A stretch of 64,000 bases of DNA from positions 1,798,001-1,862,000 of the forward strand of contig OY771429.1 in NCBI GenBank assembly GCA_963674555.1, written 5' to 3'. The notes under the pieces are model-generated. The model was not told the DNA's origin, made no database searches, and saw only the letters and a program-made list of their open reading frames with translations. This DNA is from JBGMEA01 sp963674555 (GTDB taxonomy: Bacteria; Bacillota; Clostridia; Eubacteriales; Anaerofustaceae). The translations under genes were made by a program, and so were the position numbers. Every line of letters starts with the position of its first letter. Position 1 is the first letter of the stretch. Of this stretch, positions 1 to 8,261 are shown piece after piece.

Positions 1-2
1 TC

Positions 3-1331
3 GGTATAGAAGTTGAATTGGACAAATGGACATTAAAAGCAGGCAATGATACTTATGCATTTATGGAACAATGTGTTACCGATCCAAGCATAACTAATGT
101 ATTAATTCTTCTTGATGAACAATATGCAGTTAAAGCTGATTCGCGAAGCGGTGGTGTTGGAACGGAAACGCAGATTATTTCACCAGAAATATATAGTAAA
201 GTTAAGCAGGAAAAATTCATTCCGATAGTTTTTGAACGAGACATAGATGGCAAGATACACAAACCAGCATATTTAAGAAGCGTGATGCACTTTGATCTTT
301 CTCAGAGTGAACAATATAATGATGAATATCAGAGACTTGTTAAGCAAATATGTGGAGAAGAAATATATCCAAAGCCGGAATTAGGTAAACGGCCTGCATG
401 GGTGGATGGTACTTCAAAGGTTAGTGCAAAGTCTTTGAGTGCTTTTAGCTTTTTAAAATCAAATCAAACTACTCAGGTTAAAACAGAACAGTTTCGTATT
501 TTTCTTTCAGAATTTGGTGAAAAGATTTTGAGTTTTGTTCATGAAGAAGACATTAACGATGAAGAAAACAGGGCTATTTCAGCATATACTGCATTGATAC
601 CTCTACGTGATGAATATTTACAGTTAATTCAATACGTTTCATATATTGAGAAAGGTGAACAATATATTGCAAATAAATTTGAAGATATTGCAAACGAATT
701 ATATAAAAATAGAAATTGGATAGATCATATCAAACGAACATTTTTACATGAGCTTTTTATATATACAATAGCAATTTATTTTAAGAAAGAAAACTATGAT
801 GGATTAGAATATATACTTGGGAAAACATATTTTTTAACTGATTATCCAAATAAGAGTGCTAAAGGATATAAAATATTTTATTATAGCAACAACCATTTAG
901 ATAACGAAGTTAATAAACGCGATGAGAAAAGATATCATTCAGGGCAAGCACAATTTTGGATTGAAAATATTAATATAGATATATGTTCAAATAGCGAATT
1001 TATTTTTGCAGATTCATTATGTTACAATTATATAGTTTTCGGGAAAGAAGCACGTGATGATTGGTTTTGGTTTCCATTATCTTATGTTTATGATTCTCGA
1101 AATTATATGCTGAGATTGTTTGCAACAAGACTTCAATCAGAAGAAAGGTTAGTAGATGTTATTAAAATATTTGGTTATGACTCAGTAGAAGAATTTAGAG
1201 AGAAATTTCATGAGGTAGAAACAGACATAAAAGAAGGAAGGTTTAGAGTGTTGAGATATTCTAATGCTTATGAAAATGCACCTCTTATTTGTGATTATAT
1301 AAAATCAGGAGCGTTAGGTATATATAGATAA
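3..1331 (+). CDS. SEFIR/TIR-domain protein, 5' end outside window (putative anti-phage effector)
   Basis: The reading frame is open from base 3, before the first possible start (TTG at 18), so the gene is cut by the window edge. The first ~120 visible residues look like the second half of a SEFIR/TIR fold: a GIEVELDKW strand, the stretch AFMEQCVTDPSITNVLILLD, a GVGTETQII motif and an IPIVFERD strand. The remaining ~300 residues are of unknown type and probably form the sensor or effector part. SEFIR/TIR proteins in bacteria are often NADase-type or signalling parts of anti-phage defence; that role is inferred here. Composition is clearly more AT-rich than the next genes, which suggests horizontal acquisition. 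No partner gene is visible downstream. Confidence 0.7.
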   Translation, partial: GIEVELDKWTLKAGNDTYAFMEQCVTDPSITNVLILLDEQYAVKADSRSGGVGTETQIISPEIYSKVKQEKFIPIVFERDIDGKIHKPAYLRSVMHFDLSQSEQYNDEYQRLVKQICGEEIYPKPELGKRPAWVDGTSKVSAKSLSAFSFLKSNQTTQVKTEQFRIFLSEFGEKILSFVHEEDINDEENRAISAYTALIPLRDEYLQLIQYVSYIEKGEQYIANKFEDIANELYKNRNWIDHIKRTFLHELFIYTIAIYFKKENYDGLEYILGKTYFLTDYPNKSAKGYKIFYYSNNHLDNEVNKRDEKRYHSGQAQFWIENINIDICSNSEFIFADSLCYNYIVFGKEARDDWFWFPLSYVYDSRNYMLRLFATRLQSEERLVDVIKIFGYDSVEEFREKFHEVETDIKEGRFRVLRYSNAYENAPLICDYIKSGALGIYR

Positions 1332-1624
1332 GTTATATAATAAACTATCTATACGAAAAATGCGGCTGTAAATGGGTCCGGTTCATTTTGCGATTGACAA
1401 TAAAAGTAAATTACAGTCTCATCACTCCGTAACGCCATCATTAAGCAATTATTAAATTTAAAATATTATTCAAATATATGTAACATTTTTACCGCACATA
1501 CGTTTATACTATAAAGGATAAATGTATTTTTTTCTATTGCGTTCGTTTTTTACCGCGGTCATTTATCTGTTCATATTGGGGATAAAAATAAAGCTATAAA
1601 AAATTTTGGATAGGGGAAGTATTT
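1332..1624. other. AT-rich intergenic stretch, no gene seen
   Basis: There are 293 bases between the SEFIR-type gene and the lipoprotein gene. No open frame with a ribosome binding site and no strong terminator hairpin was found. The stretch changes from the AT-rich composition of the left gene to the core composition on the right and may hold the edge of an inserted segment. The lipoprotein promoter presumably lies in its right half, but I cannot assign it with confidence. Confidence 0.4.
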
Positions 1625-2803
1625 ATGAACAAAAAACGATCAAAGTTTACTACAATAAAACTTGTGTCGATCCTTCTTATGGCAGCTTTTTTGTTGTCAC
1701 TTTCGGGGTGTGCTTATATTACCCGATTGCGTGATGACACGCTTCCTGTTTGGATAGAAGATTTGGTTTGGGAAGATCCCGAACTGTTATGGGCATATCA
1801 AAACGGATACTTTTTTGAAGAACCGATCACAGATGAGATCGGTGATACGAAATTCGTGATTTGGGCTGTGATTTCAGATGATGTTTTGACGCAGGTCCTG
1901 CTCTCCGCCGAAGCGATAGAGGGTGACGAATGTTTGATCTACGGATCGATCACTGCCTTGGACGGCGTGTCTATTGATGCGGCATCAAAATTCGGAGCAT
2001 ATACAGATTACGGAAGAGTCAATGCGATTGATTCATACATCTTTACGCCTGCCCCCGGCGATCATGTATTGACGGTACAATTCTATGATCCGCAATCCCA
2101 TTCAGTCGTGTTGGAAAAACAGCTCGATTTCAATAGTTCCGAATTGGCAGCACTAGACACAACTTATCAGATCGATCAAACGATCGTGACCGATGGCGGC
2201 AGTTTAATGATCGATAAAGTGATCTATACACCGTCTATGATATACGTAAGTGTTGTACCCGACGGTGCCGATAGGATTTACTATAAGGATTTTTATATTC
2301 AAGCCGACAATAAAGAAGTATTCGGAACGGTGATGCAGAACGAGCCTCATTATCTCGGCGATCCTTACTATATGGCATTCCCGCGTCCCCAAAAAGCCGA
2401 CGAGGTAGAATTGGTCATACCGTATCTTGCATATAACAAAGAAGCTGATTTGTCATTCAGCAAATCCGATGTCGGACAAACGAAATCTTTGGAAGGAACT
2501 GAGCTTACATTGCAAGATTGGCGGGTGACGAGCGAAGGTTTAGAACTTGAGATAGCATATAGCGATACGGGTAATTTGGAAGAAATACTTGAATGGATGT
2601 TACCCGACAGCGGGATCAGATCAATAGATTTTTATCCGTTTGATTTTCGTGAAAGGACTGCTGAGCCTAAAGTGATCAACTACCAATTTAATCCGATTTT
2701 TCATTCGGATGAATGGCTGACTGCTGATGCAGTGACGATCACTATGGTTAAAGTATCGCAGGAAGGACAGTGGACTCTGGAACTTCCCGCGATCGAAGAA
2801 TAG
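1625..2803 (+). CDS. Secreted lipoprotein of unknown function
   Basis: This 392-residue protein has a type II signal peptide: basic MNKKR start, hydrophobic segment about residues 11-28, and lipobox LSGC with the lipidated Cys near residue 29. It is expected to be anchored on the outer face of the membrane. The mature part is acidic and beta-rich, and its middle (IDKVIYTPSMIYVSV) weakly resembles the extracellular DUF4179/DUF5643-type domains found on Firmicute anti-sigma or surface proteins; this is only an impression. A GGGGAAG ribosome binding site precedes the ATG. It appears monocistronic and ends at the hairpin at 2841. Confidence 0.6.
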   Translation: MNKKRSKFTTIKLVSILLMAAFLLSLSGCAYITRLRDDTLPVWIEDLVWEDPELLWAYQNGYFFEEPITDEIGDTKFVIWAVISDDVLTQVLLSAEAIEGDECLIYGSITALDGVSIDAASKFGAYTDYGRVNAIDSYIFTPAPGDHVLTVQFYDPQSHSVVLEKQLDFNSSELAALDTTYQIDQTIVTDGGSLMIDKVIYTPSMIYVSVVPDGADRIYYKDFYIQADNKEVFGTVMQNEPHYLGDPYYMAFPRPQKADEVELVIPYLAYNKEADLSFSKSDVGQTKSLEGTELTLQDWRVTSEGLELEIAYSDTGNLEEILEWMLPDSGIRSIDFYPFDFRERTAEPKVINYQFNPIFHSDEWLTADAVTITMVKVSQEGQWTLELPAIEE

Positions 2804-2840
2804 AAGCAAATTGATAAAACCTATTTTCTGTTTAAAAATA

Positions 2841-2877
2841 AAGCGTCTGATCTCAACCGAGGATCAGACGCTTTTTG
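2841..2877. terminator. Bidirectional intrinsic terminator
   Basis: A perfect 12-bp stem (2841-2852 with 2862-2873), a 9-base loop and T-rich flanks on both sides. It lies between convergent genes, the lipoprotein on + and the SLC13 permease on -, and can serve both. Confidence 0.85.
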
Positions 2878-2895
2878 ATTTTAACTTTATTTATT

Positions 2896-4671
2896 CTACA
2901 ACCAAACCAACATAATAATCGGTGTTGCGACACACACGACAATGATCTCAAGCGGGAGACCCATGCGCCAGTAGTCACCGAACTTATAGCCGCCGGGACC
3001 CATGATAAGCGTATTGGATTGGTGTCCGATCGGGGTAAGGAATGAGCAGGATGCGCCGATGGCAACACTCATCAGAAAAGCGTCGGGTGACGCGCCGAGC
3101 CCTGTGGCGATCTGCACGGCGATCGGTGCCATGATCAGCACTGCAGCTGCATTATTGACGATATCGGATAACGTCATTGAGACAGCCAGTACGATGGCGA
3201 CCATTGCCCAAAGGGGAAGCCTGTCCGCTACGTTTAAAATATTCTGCGCCAATAACTGCGCGCCGCCCGTTGTTTCAAGCGCTCTGCTGACGGGGATGAT
3301 CGCGCCCAAAAGAATGATGATCGACCAGTCTACGCTTTCGTACAATTCTTTGAGCGATAAGAATTTAAATACGACCATCAATACTGCCACGCCGACAAAA
3401 GCGACTTGTACGGGTATCACTCCGAAAGCCGTTAGAGCGATCGCTACCGCGAACATCAAAACGCCGGGCAGTAATTTTTTTGTTTTCCCAAGCGTAAGAC
3501 CGCGACCCGCCAAAGGCAGACAGCCCCACTGCGTACTTAAGTCACTTAATGTATCGGGGTCACCTTGTATAAGCAAAATGTCTCCGATACGGAACTTGAT
3601 CGAGTCGGGAGTGTCCTTGATGCGAACGCCTTCTCTTGCGACACCGAGTAAGTTGATGCCGTATCTGGAACGGAACTTCATCGACCGAGCGGTCTTCCCG
3701 ATAATGAACGAATTTGTCATAACTACGAGTTCGTTGATCTCGACTTCGTCGGAGCTGATATCATCTCTCGATAATTTTCCTTCTTCGGCTAATCTCAAAT
3801 CAGTCGAGTTTAAAAATTCTTGTATCTCTTGCGCCGCGGCTTCCACGATAACGGAATCGCCCGCTTGAAATTTTAAATTCACGGAAGGAGCCGCGTACGT
3901 TTTTTTGTCTCTGTAAACCGATACGATCTTTAAATCGCCTTCGATCGCGTTTTCCAATTCCGATACGGTCTTTCCGATATATTCCGAATCTTCACCGACT
4001 ACGACTTCGGTGATATAATCATTGATCTCAAATAGATCTTCCGAGGATTTTCCGCCTTGTCTTTTTGGTATGAATCTCCATCCCAGTAGCAATATAAAGA
4101 TAACGCCCGCTAAAGCGACGCTTCCGCCGACGGGCAGAAAGTCAAACATCTGAAATGGGCCGTTTCCCGTGGATTCCGCTCGGTAGATCGAAATGATAAT
4201 ATTGGGCGGAGTACCGATCAAAGTCATCATACCGCCGAGTAATGATCCGAAAGCCAAAGGCATCAGAAAGATCGACGGGGATTTATTATTCTTTCTTGCA
4301 AGTTTCAAAGCGACAGGCATCATCAGCGCAAGCGCGCCGATATTGTTCATAAAAGCCGAGCCGATCGTGACCGTCAGTACGAGCAGTGTCATTTGAACGA
4401 GTGTATTGTTGCCGGTTTTAAGCAGACGTTTCGCGATAAAATCAACGACACCGGCGTTGGATAATCCTTTGCTGACGATCAATACCGCAGCGACTGTGAT
4501 CACCGCGGGGCTGCTAAACCCCTCAAAGGCATTTTCCATCGGTACCAAACCGACAAAACAAGCGATCAATAAAGTTGCCATTGCAACAACGTCGTAACGC
4601 CATTTGCCCCAAATAAAGAAAATCAACATTAGGATGATCAATGAAAAGACTAAATAATGCTCGGTTTGCAT
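2896..4671 (-). CDS. SLC13-family permease with two TrkA-C (RCK_C) domains
   Basis: This 591-residue inner-membrane transporter belongs to the SLC13/DASS-like family of sodium-coupled anion carriers (sulfate, phosphate or dicarboxylates). Membrane segments fill about residues 1-200 and 395-591. The central loop carries two TrkA-C-like regulatory domains, about residues 205-290 and 300-385 (for example DSEYIGKTVSELE and NSFIIGKTARSMKF). The N-terminal half has the conserved LIGTPPNIIIS segment and the C-terminal half the matching FLTPIGHQSNTLIMGPGGY segment, the inverted-repeat signature of the family. Length is normal. A GGAGG site sits just before the ATG. Sulfate is the common guess for the domain layout, but the substrate cannot be read from sequence. 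Confidence 0.88.
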   Translation of the reverse strand: MQTEHYLVFSLIILMLIFFIWGKWRYDVVAMATLLIACFVGLVPMENAFEGFSSPAVITVAAVLIVSKGLSNAGVVDFIAKRLLKTGNNTLVQMTLLVLTVTIGSAFMNNIGALALMMPVALKLARKNNKSPSIFLMPLAFGSLLGGMMTLIGTPPNIIISIYRAESTGNGPFQMFDFLPVGGSVALAGVIFILLLGWRFIPKRQGGKSSEDLFEINDYITEVVVGEDSEYIGKTVSELENAIEGDLKIVSVYRDKKTYAAPSVNLKFQAGDSVIVEAAAQEIQEFLNSTDLRLAEEGKLSRDDISSDEVEINELVVMTNSFIIGKTARSMKFRSRYGINLLGVAREGVRIKDTPDSIKFRIGDILLIQGDPDTLSDLSTQWGCLPLAGRGLTLGKTKKLLPGVLMFAVAIALTAFGVIPVQVAFVGVAVLMVVFKFLSLKELYESVDWSIIILLGAIIPVSRALETTGGAQLLAQNILNVADRLPLWAMVAIVLAVSMTLSDIVNNAAAVLIMAPIAVQIATGLGASPDAFLMSVAIGASCSFLTPIGHQSNTLIMGPGGYKFGDYWRMGLPLEIIVVCVATPIIMLVWL

Positions 4672-4824
4672 GGTTATCCTCCGTGTAATGTAGCTTTAAG
4701 ATTGAGTCGCAGATAAATGAAACGGTATTTCTGTTTCTTTCGGATATTTATATTTTAACATAATTACAAGAAGCTATCTATTCTTTCCGATCTTCTCGCT
4801 ATCGTGCCGTACGATCGATTCCGA

Positions 4825-4911
4825 TAATAAGAATCTAATTTTGAGTGTTTGCGTTTACATTTCAGAAAATAATTGATACAATCAAATTATTGAGAAGTAA
4901 GATTCTTATTA
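4825..4911. repeat. Long-range inverted repeat upstream of URO-D gene
   Basis: TAATAAGAATCT at 4825-4836 and its exact reverse complement at 4900-4911 are separated by 63 bases in the divergent region between the SLC13 permease and the URO-D gene. This could be a pair of operator half-sites or full sites for one regulator. It is too widely spaced to be a terminator and has no T-run. Confidence 0.4.
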
Positions 4912-4961
4912 CGATATACCTTACGAATGTAAGAAGTTTATTGAAAGCGAGGAGCAGTTGA

Positions 4962-5951
4962 ATGCTTACGATCAGACAAAATTTACTTGAAACTATTAAC
5001 GGCGGAAAACCGGACAGATTTGTAAAAGGATATGAGTTTTACAAAATGGTGTGGGGTAATCCCATCGCAGATGCAAATCCGATGATGCCGATGCCCGGTG
5101 GAGAAGTGGTTGATTCTTGGGGGATCACAACCAGGTGGCCGGTAGGGTTTCCCGGACCGTTTCCTGTGCACGACGAAGAGCATATCGCTTTAAAAGACGT
5201 TACGAAATGGGAAAAAACGCTTACGTATCCCAGAGTTGATTTTCCGGCTGAAGAATGGGCAAAATATGATGAGGAAGTCAATCAGATCGATAGGAACGAA
5301 TATTTCTTTGCCGCTATGAGTTTTCCTGGCATTTTTGAACAATTACATTATCTTATGGGTATGACACAAACACTTATGAATTTTTACGAAGAGCCGGAAG
5401 CAATGCACGATCTTATCGATTATATCGTGGAATATAATGTCAGACGTGCCGAAGAAATAGCAAAATATCAGAAACCGGATATGTTATTTCAAAGCGATGA
5501 TTGGGGCAGTAGCAACAACTCGTTTATGTCGGTTGATATGTTTGAGGAATTCATTGTGCCGGCGTATCTTAAACTTAATAAGACGTGGAGGGATAACGGC
5601 GTAGAGTTGATCGTACATCATTCCGACAGTTACGCAGCGAATCTCGTACCAAGCATGATCGACATGGGTATCGATATTTGGCAAGGCGTTTTATCAACGA
5701 ACGATCCTGAATATCTCGTTAAAACTTACGGTGGTAAGATATCGTTTATGGGTGGAGTCGATAACAGTGAGATCGATGTAGAAGATTGGAGTGCGGGGGC
5801 AATTGAAGAGAAAGTAAGAAGCACATGTCAGGCCTGCGGAAAACTGTATTTTATTCCTTGCATGACGCAAGGTGGAGAGCCCGCCGTTTATCCCGGTGTT
5901 GCAGAAACAGTAAGAGAAAAAATTGATCTTGTCAGTAGTGAGATGTTTTAA
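4962..5951 (+). CDS. URO-D superfamily protein (MtaA/MtbA-like methyltransferase candidate)
   Basis: This 329-residue cytoplasmic protein starts at an ATG behind GCGAGGAG. It has the uroporphyrinogen decarboxylase fold signature: N-terminal LLETINGGKPDRF, a central FQSDDWGSSNNSFMS segment and a C-terminal PCMTQGGEPAVYPG segment. In anaerobes such proteins are usually corrinoid- or coenzyme-dependent methyltransferases rather than heme enzymes. The MtaA-type zinc motif HxC is here VHHSD, so the usual Cys is replaced by Ser; a Cys in the late FIPCM segment could still bind metal. No other heme gene is nearby, which argues against HemE. It is monocistronic and ends at a strong hairpin. Confidence 0.8.
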   Translation: MLTIRQNLLETINGGKPDRFVKGYEFYKMVWGNPIADANPMMPMPGGEVVDSWGITTRWPVGFPGPFPVHDEEHIALKDVTKWEKTLTYPRVDFPAEEWAKYDEEVNQIDRNEYFFAAMSFPGIFEQLHYLMGMTQTLMNFYEEPEAMHDLIDYIVEYNVRRAEEIAKYQKPDMLFQSDDWGSSNNSFMSVDMFEEFIVPAYLKLNKTWRDNGVELIVHHSDSYAANLVPSMIDMGIDIWQGVLSTNDPEYLVKTYGGKISFMGGVDNSEIDVEDWSAGAIEEKVRSTCQACGKLYFIPCMTQGGEPAVYPGVAETVREKIDLVSSEMF

Positions 5952-5960
5952 CTGCTTATT

Positions 5961-5990
5961 AAAAAACAGCACTTTAAAGTGCTGTTTTTT
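5961..5990. terminator. Bidirectional intrinsic terminator (30-bp perfect palindrome)
   Basis: Bases 5961-5990 form a perfect palindrome: six A, a GC-containing stem CAGCACTTTAAAGTGCTG, then six T. It lies between the convergent URO-D gene and the HxlR regulator gene and can terminate both strands. Confidence 0.88.
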
Positions 5991-6016
5991 GGTTGTTATG
6001 ATGCGAATATAAAATT

Positions 6017-6403
6017 TTAGTCACACTTTTCGGCTTCTTCAAGATTTATATCCAAATATTCCGCTCCGAATTGATGCATCATTTCCAGTATCGGTAATAA
6101 TTTTTTACCAAGTTCAGTCAAACCGTATTCCACTCTCGGGGGTACTTCAGGATACACATGACGATAGATCAGTTGGTCTTCTTCCAAACTACGCAGTTGC
6201 TTTGTTAACATCTTTTGTGTTACGTCAGGCAGTTTTCGCTTGATCTCACTAAACCTTAAAACTTTGTTGCTCAGATACCATAAGATCATGATCTTCCTTT
6301 TTCCCGAAAGCAGATTTTGCACTAAAACGAGGGGGCAAATATCATACTGTTGGCATTTATCTTTCATAAAACAGTCTTCATGTATTTTTAAATTATTAGT
6401 CAT
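6017..6403 (-). CDS. HxlR-family transcriptional regulator (YodB-like)
   Basis: This 128-residue winged-helix regulator has the typical HxlR layout: a Cys-bearing N-terminus (Cys11, Cys17, Cys23), then LSGKRKIMILWYLS, the recognition helix region VTQKMLTKQLRSLEED and the wing HVYPEVPPRVEYGLTELG. The ATG at 6403 follows a GGAGGTAAAA site; the longer upstream frame has no such site. In Bacillus, YodB and HypR relatives sense quinones or disulfide stress through Cys and repress azoreductase or nitroreductase genes. Here it is divergent from an FMN azoreductase gene, so the same job is likely. Its own promoter spacer is filled by the operator-like palindrome at 6421-6446, pointing to autorepression. 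Confidence 0.88.
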   Translation of the reverse strand: MTNNLKIHEDCFMKDKCQQYDICPLVLVQNLLSGKRKIMILWYLSNKVLRFSEIKRKLPDVTQKMLTKQLRSLEEDQLIYRHVYPEVPPRVEYGLTELGKKLLPILEMMHQFGAEYLDINLEEAEKCD

Positions 6404-6420
6404 TTTTACCTCCAAAATTG

Positions 6421-6446
6421 CTATAGTATCAAAATAGATACTATAG
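6421..6446. promoter_or_regulatory. HxlR operator candidate inside hxlR promoter
   Basis: A perfect 10-bp inverted repeat, CTATAGTATC-N6-GATACTATAG. On the minus strand it covers a promoter with -35 TTGTTC (6451-6446) and -10 TACTAT (6428-6423) at a 17-base spacing. A bound regulator would block hxlR transcription. The AGTAT/ATACT core resembles known YodB-type sites. Confidence 0.65.
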
Positions 6447-6453
6447 AACAAAA

Positions 6454-6465
6454 AAGTACATACTT
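6454..6465. promoter_or_regulatory. Second HxlR-type site at azoreductase promoter
   Basis: AAGTA-CA-TACTT is a 5-2-5 inverted repeat that shares the AGTA/TACT core of the larger palindrome and overlaps the -35 of the plus-strand promoter at 6464. It is a plausible operator through which the regulator represses the azoreductase gene. Confidence 0.5.
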
Positions 6466-6492
6466 GCATAAATAAACTGTATATAGTATGAT
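6464..6492 (+). promoter_or_regulatory. Sigma-A-type promoter of azoreductase gene
   Basis: TTGCAT (6464-6469), a 17-base spacer and TATGAT (6487-6492). The predicted start near 6499 would give a leader of about 127 bases before the ATG at 6626. Confidence 0.6.
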
Positions 6493-6625
6493 TATACCAC
6501 AGAAACAATATGATTTGTAAATTAAATCTAAATTTATACATAACGATACGGGTCTAAAACTTGGCGCAAGAATATTTCGGATCCGATCGATCAGTCCATA
6601 AAATATTTAGGAGGTAAATCACATT

Positions 6626-7231
6626 ATGGCTAAAGTACTCTATATCAAAGCAAACGCAAAATTAGAAGGAGAATCTAGGACGTATCAGGTTTCCGACAAA
6701 TTCATCGAAAAGTATCAGGAGTTGCATCCTGAAGACGAAGTTGTTACACTCGATTTATATGAAGAAGGAATCGGATTTCTTCCCATGGGAGAGTTGGATG
6801 AATTGCACCGCCCACAGGATGAATCCAGTAAAGATCATCCGATCCTGAAGTATGCGCATCAATTCGCATCAGCGGACAAATATGTTATTTCCGCGCCTTT
6901 CTGGAACTTAAGTTTTCCGGCTATCTTAAAAGCATATCTGGACTATGTCTCAGTCGCAGGCATCACATTCTCTTATACCTTGGAAGGTCCTGTAGGGCTT
7001 TGCTGCGGTAAAAAAGCGACATATGTCGTAACACGCGGTGGCTATTATTCGGATGAACCATATTCAAACTTTGAAATGGGTGAAAGATATCTCAGAACAT
7101 TACTTGGGTTCTTCGGCGTAGTCGATTTTGAAACAGTTGCGGCAGATGGTCTGGACGTTCAAGGCAATGACGTTGAAGCGATCTTAAATGAAGCGATCGC
7201 TAAAGCAGAAGCACTGGCTGTAAAATTCTAA
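6626..7231 (+). CDS. azoR: FMN-dependent NADH-azoreductase / quinone reductase
   Basis: This 201-residue flavodoxin-fold enzyme matches the AzoR family in length and layout: N-terminal VLYIKANAK phosphate-loop region, the SAPFWNLSFPAILKAYLDYV segment near residue 95 that lines FMN, and the late VVTRGGYYS loop. It uses NAD(P)H to reduce quinones and azo compounds by two electrons, avoiding semiquinone radicals, in the cytoplasm. AGGAGGT precedes the ATG. It is divergent from the HxlR regulator, which probably controls it through sites at 6421-6465. A hairpin terminator follows. Confidence 0.9.
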   Translation: MAKVLYIKANAKLEGESRTYQVSDKFIEKYQELHPEDEVVTLDLYEEGIGFLPMGELDELHRPQDESSKDHPILKYAHQFASADKYVISAPFWNLSFPAILKAYLDYVSVAGITFSYTLEGPVGLCCGKKATYVVTRGGYYSDEPYSNFEMGERYLRTLLGFFGVVDFETVAADGLDVQGNDVEAILNEAIAKAEALAVKF

Positions 7232-7267
7232 GTATGAAGTTTTAGCAAAATAAGTATTATCTATAAA

Positions 7268-7312
7268 CAAGACCCTTATTTTATGGCATGAAATTTAAAG
7301 GGTCTTGCTTTA
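7268..7312 (+). terminator. Intrinsic terminator after azoreductase
   Basis: A 10-bp stem CAAGACCCTT (7268-7277) with AAGGGTCTTG (7298-7307), a 20-base loop and a following CTTTATTT run. Confidence 0.7.
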
Positions 7313-7473
7313 TTTCAGACTCGCATACGTAGGTAAAGTTGAAATATCAGGGCGTAAAGTGTCTAATAACGATATAGCTTTGTGAATCAATCTAATTATG
7401 CTACACTGTAAGTAAGGATTTTGATTCAAAAGTACTCTCTTCATAATTAGAAAAGAATTTGGGAGGAAGAATG

Positions 7474-7935
7474 ATGGAACAAATTCAAGTAGGAATGAAA
7501 GCCCCTGATTTTACTTTGGATAACGCACAAGGTGAAAGCGTCACTTTATCGGACTTTCAAGGGAAAAAAGTGTTGCTCTCATGGCATCCTTTAGCGTGGA
7601 CAGGCGTATGTACGGATCAGATGCGTTCTTTGGAGATCAATTTTGAGAGATTCGGAGAATTGAATACGGTCGCGCTCGGATTGAGTGTTGACTCAGTCCC
7701 GTCAAAGAAAGCGTGGGCTGCAGTGTTACGTCTGAAAAATATCGATATTCTTTGCGATTTTTGGCCGCAAGGAAAAGTTGCGCAAGACTACGGTCTTTTT
7801 CGAGAAGAACTCGGTTCGTCGCAACGCGCCAATGTCATTGTGGACGGACAAGGTATCGTTCAATGGGTTAAGGTATACCCTGTATCGGAATTACCTGACA
7901 TACAAGAAGTACTGCAAGTTCTATCAGAACTTTAG
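7474..7935 (+). CDS. Peroxiredoxin (AhpC/TSA family)
   Basis: This 153-residue thioredoxin-fold peroxidase has the APDFTL start motif, LSDFQGKKVLLSWHPLAWT and the peroxidatic Cys in TGVCTDQM. Another Cys in DILCDFWP could act as resolving Cys. It reduces hydrogen peroxide and organic peroxides in the cytoplasm using a thiol partner. The ATG at 7474 is chosen because the GGGAGG site ends 7 bases before it; the adjacent ATG at 7471 is slightly too close. It stands alone between two terminator-like hairpins. A PerR-type site was not seen in front of it. Confidence 0.88.
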   Translation: MEQIQVGMKAPDFTLDNAQGESVTLSDFQGKKVLLSWHPLAWTGVCTDQMRSLEINFERFGELNTVALGLSVDSVPSKKAWAAVLRLKNIDILCDFWPQGKVAQDYGLFREELGSSQRANVIVDGQGIVQWVKVYPVSELPDIQEVLQVLSEL

Positions 7936-8261
7936 CTTACGATTTATATGGATATGTGAATGCGTTGTGAGCTTATTGAATCATATTTTTCGAAATATCA
8001 ACTTCTATAATCGTAGTATGAAAAGACGCCACTTGTAAAAGAGGTTGTCTTTTTTTGCAATAAACTTTTTATTATATATATTTGTTTTTACGGCTAATAC
8101 TGAAGATACCTAAAGCATTTGCGCCTCTGTCCGATAATCTTTTGAACAAAATGATAAGTTGCTGATATGATTGCTTTTATTTAAAATTACAGTAAATATC
8201 GGCATTGATCATAATAACCAATGAGATATATTTTTAGGCCTTTTTGAAAGGAAACCAGTAC
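7936..8261. other. Intergenic stretch between peroxiredoxin and GGDEF genes
   Basis: These 326 bases hold the probable peroxiredoxin terminator (8021-8056) and then AT-rich DNA that should include the promoter of the diguanylate cyclase gene. No additional gene was found. Confidence 0.4.
8021..8056 (+). terminator. Probable intrinsic terminator (imperfect)
   Basis: AAAAGACGCC pairs with GGTTGTCTTTT through about ten pairs with one G-U pair and one bulge, followed by a run of T. The stem is weaker than others in the window. Confidence 0.5.

Noticed and set aside
1360..1425. Weak inverted repeat CTGTAA...TTACAG
   Set aside because: Only six pairs at a long distance, no T run and no promoter relation.
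3002..3868. Long plus-strand open frame of 288 codons
   Set aside because: It lies antisense within the SLC13 permease gene, its translation is low-complexity Ser/Thr/Ile/Pro, and no ribosome binding site precedes it.
4962..5951. True uroporphyrinogen decarboxylase (HemE)
   Set aside because: The protein lacks the HemE N-terminal Arg-rich substrate signature, there are no other heme genes nearby, and several divergent paralogues exist in the same window.
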